From positions 124,001 through 188,000 of the forward strand of contig NZ_JAUSCF010000006.1 of the NCBI RefSeq assembly GCF_030651625.1: 64,000 nt of DNA, read 5' to 3'. The translations under genes and the position numbers were made by a program. The notes below the pieces were generated by a model that ran no database searches, had not been told where the DNA came from, and saw nothing but the letters and a program-made list of their open reading frames with translations. Within the stretch, counting starts at the first letter, position 1. Every line of letters starts with the position of its first letter. Of this stretch, positions 8,448-17,255 are shown in pieces. The stretch is from Hydrogenophaga sp. Its GTDB lineage: Bacteria; Pseudomonadota; Gammaproteobacteria; Burkholderiales; Burkholderiaceae_C.

Positions 8448-9737
8448 ATGTCGACAACCCAAAACGCACGCCGTTTTACCCTCAAGACCCTTTCGGCCGC
8501 CGCCGTGGCCGTCACACTCGGTGGCCTCACGGCCCTGCCGGCCTACGCACAGGAGACCATCAAGGTCGGTGTGCTGCACAGCCTCTCGGGCACCATGGCC
8601 ATTTCGGAAACCGTGCTCAAGGACACGGTGTTGATGGCCATTGAAGAGATCAACGCCAAGGGCGGCGTTCTGGGCAAGAAGCTCGAACCCGTGGTGGTCG
8701 ACCCCGCTTCCAACTGGCCGCTGTTTGCCGAGCGTGCACGCCAGCTGATCACACAGGACAAGGTGGCCGTGGTGTTCGGTTGCTGGACCTCGGTGTCCCG
8801 CAAGTCGGTGCTGCCCGTGTTCGAGGAACTCAACAGCCTGCTGTTCTACCCCGTGCAGTACGAGGGCGAAGAGCTGAGCAAGAACGTGTTCTACACCGGT
8901 GCCGCACCCAACCAGCAGGCCATTCCCGCTGTGGAATACCTGATGAGCAAGGACGGCGGTTCGGCCAAGCGCTTCGTGCTGCTGGGCACCGACTACGTGT
9001 ACCCCCGCACCACCAACAAGATCCTTCGCGCGTTCCTGAAATCCAAGGGGGTTCCGGACAGCGACATCATGGAGGAGTACACCCCCTTCGGTCACTCTGA
9101 TTACCAGACCATCATCGCCAACGTGAAGAAATTCGCCAGCGAAGGCAAGAAGACGGCGGTGGTTTCCACCATCAACGGCGACTCCAACGTGCCCTTCTAC
9201 AAGGAACTGGGCAACGCCGGCCTGAAGGCGACCGACGTGCCGGTGGTGGCGTTCTCCGTGGGTGAAGAGGAGCTGCGCGGCGTGGACACCAAGCCGCTGG
9301 TGGGTCACCTGGCTGCATGGAACTACTTCATGTCGCTCAAGAACCCGACCAACACCGAGTTCACCAAGAAGTGGGCCGATTACGCCAAGGCCAAGAACAT
9401 CGCCGGCCACAGGGACCGCCCGTTGACCAACGACCCGATGGAGGCCACCTACATCGGCATCAACATGTGGAAGCAGGCCGTGGAAAAAGCCAAGAGCACC
9501 GACACCGACAAGGTGATCGCCGCCATGGCCGGCCAGACCTTCACCGCGCCCAGCGGCATCGTGAGCAAGATGGACGAGAAGAACCACCACCTGCACAAGA
9601 GCGTGTTCATTGGCGAAGTGCGCGCCGATGGCCAGTTCGATGTGGTGTGGAAGACGCCTGGTCCCGTCAAGGCACAGCCATGGAGCCCCTTCATTCCTGA
9701 GAACAAGGGCAAGAAGGACGAGCCTGTGAAGAAGTAA
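8448..9737 (+). CDS. urtA: Urea ABC transporter, substrate-binding protein UrtA
   Basis: 429 residues. A Tat/Sec-like signal (RRFTLKTLSAAAV..., cleavage after AYA near residue 35) directs it to the periplasm. The mature start ETIKVGVLHSLSGTMAISE and the central WTSVSRKSVLPVFEE segment are typical of UrtA, the high-affinity urea receptor of the branched-chain amino-acid transporter class. The ATG has a good GGAGAAG ribosome site. It is the first gene of urtABCDE, and the receptor is usually made in excess; the 179-bp gap to urtB carries a GC-rich hairpin repeat that could help set this ratio. Confidence 0.96.
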   Translation: MSTTQNARRFTLKTLSAAAVAVTLGGLTALPAYAQETIKVGVLHSLSGTMAISETVLKDTVLMAIEEINAKGGVLGKKLEPVVVDPASNWPLFAERARQLITQDKVAVVFGCWTSVSRKSVLPVFEELNSLLFYPVQYEGEELSKNVFYTGAAPNQQAIPAVEYLMSKDGGSAKRFVLLGTDYVYPRTTNKILRAFLKSKGVPDSDIMEEYTPFGHSDYQTIIANVKKFASEGKKTAVVSTINGDSNVPFYKELGNAGLKATDVPVVAFSVGEEELRGVDTKPLVGHLAAWNYFMSLKNPTNTEFTKKWADYAKAKNIAGHRDRPLTNDPMEATYIGINMWKQAVEKAKSTDTDKVIAAMAGQTFTAPSGIVSKMDEKNHHLHKSVFIGEVRADGQFDVVWKTPGPVKAQPWSPFIPENKGKKDEPVKK

Positions 9738-9743
9738 GCGGTA

Positions 9744-9835
9744 GGCACCCCCCGCCGCGCTGCGCGCGACCCCCCTCTCTTGCGCCTTCGGCTTGGAGGG
9801 GGGCGACATCTCGGGCCGGCAAAGCCGGACCCTCG
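9744..9835. repeat. GC-rich hairpin repeat between urtA and urtB
   Basis: C-run and G-run segments (ACCCCCCGCCGCGC and GGAGGGGGGCGACA), a GCGCCTTCGGC hairpin and GCCGGCAAAGCCGG resemble the family 2 elements elsewhere, here largely in inverted orientation. It starts seven bases after the urtA stop. It may fold in the mRNA and protect the upstream message, as similar elements do in other bacteria; this is inference. Confidence 0.55.
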
Positions 9836-9916
9836 TTGTCTCTGGACGGGATGCCTTTCGCTCGAGCCTCTTGTATTTCTGAATTCACGCGGCTTGCTGA
9901 TTGGTGAAGGACTGAC

Positions 9917-11509
9917 ATGAAAATGTTTTGGCTGCGAAGCCTTGGGCTCTGGTTGGCGCTTGCTTTGGGCGCGAACATGGCGCAAGCGCTCACGCCTGCC
10001 GATGCGCTGGCCCTGGTGGAGGGCGGTGCCAGCGAGCGCATCGAAACCATGAACCGGCTTGCCGTCGAGCCGGACGAACGGGCTGCCGCCTTGATTCGTG
10101 CCATGGCCGCGCGCAACGTACGTGTGGCGGGAGAAAAGGTGTTCATTGTTGACGGTGATGCAGCGATTGACTCGGTGACCGGTGAATCCGTGGTTTTGCC
10201 TGCCGACGCGCAGGACATCATGCTCAACAACCGCATGCGCGGCGCGCTGGAGACGGCGCTGGCAGCGCTTGATTTGCTGAACGCCGGGCCTCAGCGTCAG
10301 CGTGAGGCAGCGCGTACTTTGCAGCGCGGCGCCTTCAATGAACCCGACATCGAACAGCTGCCACTGATCGACAAGGCCCTGGCAGGCGACCTCGACCCGC
10401 AGGCACGCCAGACGCTGGAACTGGCACAGGCAGCAGTGTTGCTGGACAGTGAAGACGAAACGCAGCGCCGGGCCGCTGCCGAAAAATTGGGCGAAGCGCG
10501 CCAGCCCCTCGTGCGTCCCTTGCTGCTGGCGCAGATCGAACGCGAACAAAGCGCGAGCGTGAAGGCTGCGCTGGACAAATCCTTGAAGACGCTGGAGCGC
10601 TCGCTGCAATTCAACAGCCTGCTCGCACAGGGCTTCACCGGCATCAGCCTGGGCAGCATCCTGCTGCTGGCCGCGCTGGGCCTGGCCATCACCTATGGCC
10701 TCATGGGCGTCATCAACATGGCGCACGGTGAGCTGATCATGATCGGCGCTTACGCCACCTGGCTGGTGCAGGTGGCTTTCAAGCAGATGTTCCCCGACAT
10801 GTTCGACTGGTACCTGCTGGTGGCCATGCCGATTGCATTCATGACTTCTGCGCTGGTGGGCGCGGCCATGGAACGCTCCGTGATCCGCTTTCTGTACGGC
10901 CGCCCGCTGGAAACGCTGCTGGCCACCTGGGGCATTTCGCTGGTGCTGATGCAGGGCGTGCGCAGCCTGTTCGGTGCACAGAACGTGGGAGTGGAAAACC
11001 CGAGCTGGATGAGCGGCAGCGTCACCCTCATGGGCAACCTCACTTTGCCCTGGAACCGCATCATCATCATCGGCTTTGCTGTGGTGGTGCTGGTGGGCGT
11101 GACGCTGATGATAGGCAAGACGCGGCTGGGCCTGTTCGTGCGCGGCGTCACACAGAACCGGCCGATTGCATCGTGCATGGGCGTGAACACCGCGCGCATC
11201 GATACCTATGCATTTGCCTTGGGTTCCGGCATTGCAGGCCTGGCCGGCTGCGCACTGAGCCAGATCGGCAACGTGGGCCCCGACCTTGGGCAGAGCTACA
11301 TCGTGGACTCGTTCATGGTGGTGGTGCTGGGCGGCGTAGGGCAGATTGCTGGCACGGTGTACGCCGCGCTGGGCCTGGGCATGCTCAATAAATTCATTGA
11401 AGGCTGGGCCGGTGCGGTGCTGGCCAAGATCGCGGTGCTGGTCTTCATCATCATCTTCATCCAGAAGCGTCCGCAGGGGATTTTCGCCATGAAGGGAAGG
11501 GAAGCATGA
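9917..11509 (+). CDS. urtB: Urea ABC transporter permease UrtB
   Basis: 530 residues. A signal-like helix (1-24) is followed by a periplasmic, Ala-rich helical domain of about 200 residues characteristic of UrtB, then a LivH-type permease domain with about eight helices starting near GISLGSILLLAALGLAITYG. It forms the inner-membrane channel with UrtC. The 4-base ATGA overlap with urtC shows tight coupling. Length and domain order are normal for the family. Confidence 0.95.
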   Translation: MKMFWLRSLGLWLALALGANMAQALTPADALALVEGGASERIETMNRLAVEPDERAAALIRAMAARNVRVAGEKVFIVDGDAAIDSVTGESVVLPADAQDIMLNNRMRGALETALAALDLLNAGPQRQREAARTLQRGAFNEPDIEQLPLIDKALAGDLDPQARQTLELAQAAVLLDSEDETQRRAAAEKLGEARQPLVRPLLLAQIEREQSASVKAALDKSLKTLERSLQFNSLLAQGFTGISLGSILLLAALGLAITYGLMGVINMAHGELIMIGAYATWLVQVAFKQMFPDMFDWYLLVAMPIAFMTSALVGAAMERSVIRFLYGRPLETLLATWGISLVLMQGVRSLFGAQNVGVENPSWMSGSVTLMGNLTLPWNRIIIIGFAVVVLVGVTLMIGKTRLGLFVRGVTQNRPIASCMGVNTARIDTYAFALGSGIAGLAGCALSQIGNVGPDLGQSYIVDSFMVVVLGGVGQIAGTVYAALGLGMLNKFIEGWAGAVLAKIAVLVFIIIFIQKRPQGIFAMKGREA

Positions 11510-12753
11510 GCGGCACGAACGCCAACAGGCCCATGGAAGCTTTGCCATCGGGATCGGTATCGCTCCCCAGCCCCGGTCCGCTGCTCACCCGCACCGGCTG
11601 GAGCAGTTTCATCGTCGCGCTGCTGGTGGTGTGTGCCCTGGCTCCCGCGCTCAACCTGATCGTACCGGCCGACAGTGCCTTCCACCTGAGCGACTACATG
11701 GTGGGCCTGCTGGGCAAGATCATGTGCTACGCCATCTGCGCGCTGGCCATGGACCTCATCTGGGGCTACACCGGCATCCTCAGCCTGGGCCACGGTCTGT
11801 TCTTCGCGCTGGGGGGCTACGTGATGGGCATGTACCTCATGCGCCAGATCGGGCTGGACGGCAACTACAAAAGCGAGCTGCCCGACTTCATGGTGTTCCT
11901 GGACTGGAAGGAACTGCCCTGGCACTGGGCACTGAGCGACAGCTTCATCGCCACGCTGTTCCTCATCGTTGCGGTGCCGGGCCTGGTGGCATTTGTATTC
12001 GGCTACTTCGCCTTTCGCTCGCGCATCAAGGGCGTGTATTTCTCCATCATCACGCAGGCCCTCACCTTTGCCGCGCTGCTGCTGTTCTTCCGCAATGAGA
12101 CCGGCTTTGGCGGCAACAACGGCTTCACCGACTTCAAACGCATCCTGGGCATTCCCCTGGCCACGCCCGGCATGCGTATGACGCTCTTCGTGCTCACCGG
12201 CCTCACGCTGCTGGGCTTTTTCCTGTGGGCTCGCTGGCTGGTCAACAGCAAGTTCGGGCGCGTGTTGCAGGCCGTGCGCGATGCCGAAAGCCGCGTCATG
12301 TTCTGCGGCTACAACCCGCTGCCCTACAAGCTCACCATCTGGACCATTTCGGCCGTGATGTGCGGCGTGGCCGGTGCCTTGTACGTACCACAGGTGGGCA
12401 TCATCAACCCCGGTGAAATGAGCACCGCCAACAGTATCGAGATCGCCATCTGGGCAGCAGTGGGTGGCCGTGCCACTTTGATTGGTCCCATCATTGGCGC
12501 CTTCATCGTCAACGGCGCAAAAAGTTTCCTCACGGTGAGCTTCCCTGAATACTGGTTGTACTTCCTGGGCGGCTTGTTCATTGTGGTGACCCTGTTCATG
12601 CCGCAGGGCGTGGTGGGGCTGGTGAAGACGCTGCGTGGCAAGCTGGGTGTACGTTCACCCAAAGTCCAAGCAGCTGAGCGACCCGCATCGGTGGTGCTCC
12701 CACCCAAGGACGCACAACCTCAGGCAGCCACTCCCACTGGAGCACAGGCATGA
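11506..12753 (+). CDS. urtC: Urea ABC transporter permease UrtC
   Basis: 415 residues of LivM type with about ten hydrophobic helices; the segments ALAMDLIWGYTGILSLGHG and GGRATLIGPIIGA are the usual permease landmarks. It pairs with UrtB in the inner membrane. ATGA overlaps join it to urtB upstream and urtD downstream. The C-terminal tail (about 30 residues after VKTLRGKLG) is Pro/Ala-rich and probably disordered. Confidence 0.95.
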   Translation: MSGTNANRPMEALPSGSVSLPSPGPLLTRTGWSSFIVALLVVCALAPALNLIVPADSAFHLSDYMVGLLGKIMCYAICALAMDLIWGYTGILSLGHGLFFALGGYVMGMYLMRQIGLDGNYKSELPDFMVFLDWKELPWHWALSDSFIATLFLIVAVPGLVAFVFGYFAFRSRIKGVYFSIITQALTFAALLLFFRNETGFGGNNGFTDFKRILGIPLATPGMRMTLFVLTGLTLLGFFLWARWLVNSKFGRVLQAVRDAESRVMFCGYNPLPYKLTIWTISAVMCGVAGALYVPQVGIINPGEMSTANSIEIAIWAAVGGRATLIGPIIGAFIVNGAKSFLTVSFPEYWLYFLGGLFIVVTLFMPQGVVGLVKTLRGKLGVRSPKVQAAERPASVVLPPKDAQPQAATPTGAQA

Positions 12754-13625
12754 CCCCGGACCTGATGGAAGCCGGTGCGGAGCGCCTGCAAAAGGCACTG
12801 GATGTGGTGAACACGGGGCTCACCGAATCCGGCGGTCGCTCTGCAGGCTACGGGCGCGTGCACACGCCCGGCGAAGTGGACACCACGCACGGCCGCATCC
12901 TGTACCTGGAAGACGTGCACGTGAGCTTCGACGGATTCAAGGCCATCAATGGCCTTTCGCTGGACATCGCACCTGGCGAGCTGCGCTGCATCATCGGCCC
13001 CAATGGGGCAGGCAAGACCACGATGATGGACATCATCACCGGCAAGACACGGCCCGACAAAGGCCAGGTGTTCTTCGGCAGCACCATCGACCTGCTGCGC
13101 TACCGCGAAGCCGAGATCGCCGCACTGGGCATCGGCCGCAAGTTCCAGAAGCCCACGGTATTCGAACAGCTCAGCGTGTTTGAGAACCTGGAGCTGGCAC
13201 TGGCCACCGACAAACGCGTGCGCCACAGCATGGTGTTCACGCTCACCGGGGAGGAGAAAGACCGGCTGGGCGAAGTGCTGCAAACCATTCACCTGACAGA
13301 CAGCGCTGCACGCCTGGCCGGCAACCTCAGTCACGGGCAGAAGCAGTGGCTGGAGATTGGCATGCTGCTGATGCAGGATCCCAAGTTGTTGTTGCTGGAT
13401 GAGCCTGTGGCTGGCATGACGGATGAAGAGACCGAGCGGACTGCGCAGCTGTTTTTGTCGCTGAAGGGCAAGCATTCGCTGATGGTGGTGGAGCACGACA
13501 TGAGCTTCATTCGAACCATCTCTGAGAAGGTCACTGTGCTTTGTGACGGTTCGGTGCTGGCTGAAGGGACTTTGGATGAGGTGCAGGCGGATGAGCGGGT
13601 GATTGAGGTTTATCTTGGGCGCTGA
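12750..13625 (+). CDS. urtD: Urea ABC transporter ATPase UrtD
   Basis: 291 residues. Walker A is GPNGAGKTT, the signature is LSHGQKQWLEIGMLL and Walker B is LLLLDEPVAGM; LSHGQ instead of LSGGQ is normal for UrtD and LivG relatives. About 50 extra N-terminal residues precede the ATPase core (ILYLEDVHVSFDGF), so a later start is possible, although the ATGA overlap with urtC favours the start given. It powers urea import with UrtE, whose gene unusually lies 630 bp away. Confidence 0.94.
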   Translation: MTPDLMEAGAERLQKALDVVNTGLTESGGRSAGYGRVHTPGEVDTTHGRILYLEDVHVSFDGFKAINGLSLDIAPGELRCIIGPNGAGKTTMMDIITGKTRPDKGQVFFGSTIDLLRYREAEIAALGIGRKFQKPTVFEQLSVFENLELALATDKRVRHSMVFTLTGEEKDRLGEVLQTIHLTDSAARLAGNLSHGQKQWLEIGMLLMQDPKLLLLDEPVAGMTDEETERTAQLFLSLKGKHSLMVVEHDMSFIRTISEKVTVLCDGSVLAEGTLDEVQADERVIEVYLGR

Positions 13626-13639
13626 TCTTCTTGTCTCCG

Positions 13640-13875
13640 GTCGCTTGGTTTGGCCGGGTCTCGCCCCGGCGGGCGACCTTCTTTTCTTTGCTTCGCCAAA
13701 GAAAAGAAGGCAAAAGAAAGGCGAGCCGGATGCGCTGTCCCTTCGCTTCGCTACGGGCACACTGCGTTGCTCGGTCCGGACGGGGTCTGCGCAAACTTGT
13801 CCGCTTCGCGGCCTTCGGACATGCGCAGCCCTGACCCGCCCGGCCCTGCGCTACTCGCCAGCGCATGACGGCGGA
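13640..13875 (+). repeat. Hairpin repeat family 1, copy B (divergent)
   Basis: First half of the 630-bp gap between urtD and urtE. It contains the GC hairpin GCCGGGTCTCGCCCCGGC and a perfect 14-bp stem (13677-13690 with 13697-13710, loop CTTCGC), then a variant of the common body ending in GCAAACTTGTCCGC and the FFCGGACATGCG-type block. The outer stem bases (CCTTCT/AGAAGG) differ from other copies yet stay paired. No gene is visible. Confidence 0.8.
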
Positions 13876-13924
13876 AGGCGGGAGCGGGGACATCTTCTCC
13901 GGCAACTTGGCTGGCGTGGCCCCT

Positions 13925-14235
13925 CACCCCGACCCTCTCCCCCAGAGGGGCGAGGGAGTGAAGGCACGGTCTCCGAGAGGGGTAGTCCGATCCCGATCCC
14001 GCCTTTGCCGTGTGGCCGGGCTGAGCAGCGCAGCGGCGTGGGGATCAGAAATTCGCATGTCCGAAGGCCGCGCAGCGGACAAGTTTGCGAATTTCCCCCA
14101 CGACGCGAGCAGCGCAAGGAAGCCCGAAGGGCCCCGGACTTCGGCTCGCCTTTCTTTGGGTTACCTTTCTTTGGCGAAGCAAAGAAAGGTAACTCGGCCG
14201 CCGGGCCGAGACCCGGCACGACACGACAGCCAGTC
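13925..14235 (-). repeat. Hairpin repeat family 1, copy C (inverted)
   Basis: Second half of the urtD-urtE gap, in the opposite orientation to copy B, so the two face each other. The body (13985-14150) is almost identical to copies A and D. The stem-loop is 14160-14173 with 14180-14193 (GTTACCTTTCTTTG arm, loop six bases), again perfectly paired but with different outer bases. Near 13925-13965 is a short run matching the CCCTCCCC-type sequence also seen at 1630-1665. No gene is visible. Confidence 0.8.
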
Positions 14236-14255
14236 TGGCTGAAAAGGAACAGCAG

Positions 14256-14954
14256 ATGAGCCTCCTAGAAGCCAAAGACATCAACCAGTACTACGGCGGC
14301 AGCCACATCCTGCGCAACGTCAGCCTGCAAGCCGAACTCGGCCAGGTCACCGTGGTGCTTGGCCGCAACGGCGTGGGCAAGACCACGCTGCTCAAATCGC
14401 TCATGGGCCTGGTGCCGATCAAGAGCGGCAGCATCACGCTCGATGGCGTGGCCATCGACAAGGCCACGCCCTACGAGCGCGCCCGCATGGGCGTGGGCTT
14501 CGTGCCGCAGGGGCGTGAGATCTTCGGGCGGCTCACGGTGCAGGAAAACCTGCTCATGGGGCTGGCTTACAAGAAGGGCAGCACGCCCATCCCAACTGAG
14601 CTGTTCGAGCTGTTCCCGGTGCTCAAGCAGATGCTGGGCCGCCGCGGTGGCGACCTTTCGGGTGGGCAGCAGCAGCAATTGGCGATTGCGCGCGCACTGG
14701 CGGCGGGACCGAAGTTGTTGATCCTGGACGAGCCCACCGAAGGCATTCAGCCCAACATCATCAAGGACATTGGCAAGGTCATCCGCATGCTGGCCGACCG
14801 CGGCAACATGGCGATCGTGCTGGTGGAGCAGTACTACGACTTCGCCGAGGAGCTGGCCGACCGCTATGTGGTGATGGAGCGTGGCGAGGTGATCGCCAGC
14901 GGGCCTGGCAGCGAGATGCAGGCCAAGGGGGTGCGCCAACTGGTCGCGATCTGA
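14256..14954 (+). CDS. urtE: Urea ABC transporter ATPase UrtE
   Basis: 232 residues, LivF-type. Walker A is GRNGVGKTT, the signature LSGGQQQQLAIARAL and Walker B LLILDEPTEGIQPNI. It starts with SLLEAKDINQYYGGSHILRN, typical for UrtE, and has an AGATG-type start. It is the second nucleotide-binding subunit of the urea importer. Two face-to-face family 1 repeats separate it from urtD, an unusual break in an otherwise overlapping operon; it may be read through or have its own promoter. Confidence 0.95.
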   Translation: MSLLEAKDINQYYGGSHILRNVSLQAELGQVTVVLGRNGVGKTTLLKSLMGLVPIKSGSITLDGVAIDKATPYERARMGVGFVPQGREIFGRLTVQENLLMGLAYKKGSTPIPTELFELFPVLKQMLGRRGGDLSGGQQQQLAIARALAAGPKLLILDEPTEGIQPNIIKDIGKVIRMLADRGNMAIVLVEQYYDFAEELADRYVVMERGEVIASGPGSEMQAKGVRQLVAI

Positions 14955-14975
14955 GTGCTATCTGTGCGCGATGGG

Positions 14976-16667
14976 TCAGCGCACGTATTCTTCTTCGACT
15001 ACTGCTTCGCCTTCTCCCCTGGCCGGTTTGTAGCGGGTGGGCAGCGAGACAGCGCCAGGGGCTGTGCCTGCGGTGGTGTTTTCGCCCAGGCGGGCGTGGG
15101 GTGCGCTGGTGTCGTACTGGGCGCGCAGGCTTTCTATGCGCGCGCGCAGTTCATCTGCGTTGGGAATGCGGTCGGCGTAGCGCTGGAGCACCTGCCAGGC
15201 CGACTCGACGAGCTTGGCATTGAGCGTGCGCTCGCTCTCCGCCAGCAGTTGCACCACGGTGCCCTGGGGATCGCCTTTCAGGGTCAGCGTCATGGCCTGT
15301 TCGGTGATCTTCAGGATCTGGGTGTGCCCCTTGCGAATCCGGTCACTGAAGCTGGCGTTGCCCGTGGCGGCACAGGCCAGCAGCTCGGTCATGGCGCGGC
15401 TGGTGCAAAAGCGCATGCCCATGGCATCCACCGGGGATGTCATGTCTTCGATCGGTGTTGAGCGTGCAGCCAGACGCGTCAACAGACCCAGCAGGTTGCA
15501 GGCGGCCTCGAAGTCGAAGCCGGGATCGTAGATGCCCCGCACCATGTCGCGCACGTCGTTCAACACCTGCGAGGTCTGGTTCGCCTGCAGTGCCGCCAGC
15601 GTCTGGGCGATGCCCAGCAGGCGTTTGGGGCGTTCGGGTTCCCAGGCACGTTCGTGCAGGCGGGTGAGCTGATCGACGCAGCGCGCCAGGCCGCGCTGGT
15701 CGTTGTTGTCCAGCCGCGCAAAGGCAATCAGGACAACGGCTTGCGGATCGAACATCTTGGAGTCCAGCCCGATGCGGGTCGCGCGGTCGAGCAGTTCAAG
15801 GCCTTCGCTGCGCTCACCAGTGAAGTAGGCCAGCATGCCGTGCTTGAGCAGTCGGCTGATCGACGCGGGCGTGAGCGTGGTGGCCATCTTGAAGGTGGAC
15901 AGCGCGTTCTGGAAGTTGCCGAGTTCGAACTGGGCGCGGCCCATCACGTCATAGGCGTCAACATACCCGGCGTCGTCCTGAATCAGGCTCTCCAGCGTGC
16001 CGACGGCGCGCGTGGTCTGGCCGGCCTCGAGCTGGGCACGGGCCACACCCAGGCGCGCCCAGGGCAGCGTCTTGGCCTCGATCACGGCCTCGTACAGTGC
16101 CTGCGCGTCGGCCACGCGACCATTGCGCAGCAGCAGCTCGGCGCCGATACGGGCTGCGTAGAGCCAGAACGGCTTGCGTGACTCGAAGCGCTCCATGCAC
16201 AGGTTGCTGGCGAGCTCGAAGTCCTGTGCGTCGATGGCGGTGAAGATGTCGTGCAGCGCACGCTTTCGCAGACGCGCCTGCAGGATGCGGTCGTACAGTT
16301 TGGCGCCGGTGTGGGGTTTGAGCAGGTAGGCGTCCAGCGCCGACTCGGCAGCCTCGGCCACTTTGCTGTACGAGGCCTCGGCCGTGATCATCACGAACAC
16401 GGTGTAGAACGGCAGCAACTGGTTGCGCCGCAGGTCGTCCAGCAGGTCCTGCCCCGAGCTGGATTCGCGCTCGAAGAACTGTTCGCAGATGACCACGTCA
16501 AAGGCGGCCACTTCCAGCTTGCGCCGTGCGTCACTCAACCGCGAACACTGCGCCACCGTGCCCAGGCCCAGCTCGCGCAACTGCGACACCAGAATGGCAC
16601 GCGACTGTGGATTGCCCTCGATCACCAGCGCGGTGGCGTCGTGGAGCTGGTTGGGGGAAGCGAACAT
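14976..16667 (-). CDS. Receiver-like domain plus TPR protein; phospho-acceptor Asp replaced
   Basis: 563 residues from the ATG at 16667 (MFASPNQLHD); the open frame runs further upstream, but only through repeat D. Residues 12-130 look like a response-regulator receiver with the terminal YLLKP lysine motif, but the position of the phosphorylated Asp in strand 3 reads VVICE (Glu62) and the first acidic pair is reduced to VIEG. The rest is helical with TPR-like repeats (about 190-430) and an Ala-rich tail. It may be an adaptor or a regulator locked in an active-like state. Its 3' end is 21 bp from the urtE stop, convergent. No specific role known. Confidence 0.82.
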   Translation of the reverse strand: MFASPNQLHDATALVIEGNPQSRAILVSQLRELGLGTVAQCSRLSDARRKLEVAAFDVVICEQFFERESSSGQDLLDDLRRNQLLPFYTVFVMITAEASYSKVAEAAESALDAYLLKPHTGAKLYDRILQARLRKRALHDIFTAIDAQDFELASNLCMERFESRKPFWLYAARIGAELLLRNGRVADAQALYEAVIEAKTLPWARLGVARAQLEAGQTTRAVGTLESLIQDDAGYVDAYDVMGRAQFELGNFQNALSTFKMATTLTPASISRLLKHGMLAYFTGERSEGLELLDRATRIGLDSKMFDPQAVVLIAFARLDNNDQRGLARCVDQLTRLHERAWEPERPKRLLGIAQTLAALQANQTSQVLNDVRDMVRGIYDPGFDFEAACNLLGLLTRLAARSTPIEDMTSPVDAMGMRFCTSRAMTELLACAATGNASFSDRIRKGHTQILKITEQAMTLTLKGDPQGTVVQLLAESERTLNAKLVESAWQVLQRYADRIPNADELRARIESLRAQYDTSAPHARLGENTTAGTAPGAVSLPTRYKPARGEGEAVVEEEYVR

Positions 16668-16877
16668 GCGACGGCGGGCTGTGCGTGGGCAGGACAGGGA
16701 GGGACAGGGCGTGTTGGCAAAGGCGAACGGTCTTTCGCACGCTGGATGGCGCCATTCTGCTGTCTTGAGACATTGCCGATGCAGCCAAAAGCACACAGAA
16801 AACCCCTTTTCTTCTCTTTCAGGGTGCGAAGCGTGATCTGCGACACGTGGCTGGGCTGCGCGCGGTTGCTTTGTTTT

Positions 16878-17125
16878 TCCGGAGGCTTGGTTTGGCCGGG
16901 TCTCGCCCCGGCGGGCGAGTGACTTTCTTTGCCAAAGAAAGTCACTAAAGAAAGGCGAGCCGAAGTCCGGGCCGCTGTGCGGTTCCTTGCGCTGCTCGCG
17001 TCGTGGGGGAAATTCGCAAACTTGTCCGCTGCGCGGCCTTCGGACATGCGAATTTCTGATCCCCACGCCGCTGCGCTGCTCAGCCCGGCCACACGGCACA
17101 AGCGGGATCGGGGTCGGGCTACCCC
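16878..17125 (+). repeat. Hairpin repeat family 1, copy D
   Basis: Main content of the 16668-17255 gap between the receiver/TPR gene and ureD. It has the GC hairpin, a perfect stem (16918-16931 with 16933-16946) whose loop is reduced to one base compared with CTTCGC in the other copies, and the conserved body almost identical to A and C. The 16668-16877 part has no gene I can support and would contain the promoter of the receiver/TPR gene. Confidence 0.8.
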
Positions 17126-17154
17126 TCCAGCGCGAGGTGCCTCAATCCAGTGAT

Positions 17155-17245
17155 ACCGTCGGGCCGGCTTTGCCGGACGACTGGTATCGCCCCCTGGGGG
17201 TGACGCCGCAGGCGGCGCGGGGGGAGTCTATGCCTTGCGGCGCAG
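17155..17245. repeat. Hairpin repeat family 2, copy downstream of ureD
   Basis: GGGCCGGCTTTGCCGG, then CGCCCCCTGGGGGTGACGCC, a CGCC-GCA-GGCG mini-hairpin and GCGCGGGGGGAG. The block order equals that at 3.05 kb and inside the permease-kinase gene at 5.2 kb. It ends at the ureD stop codon. Confidence 0.65.
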
Positions 17246-17255
17246 GGGGGTGTTC

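Noticed and set aside
9449..11548. A 699-residue minus-strand open frame opposite urtA-urtB
   Set aside because: Antisense to conserved urt genes, composition His/Gln/Arg-rich, no motifs.
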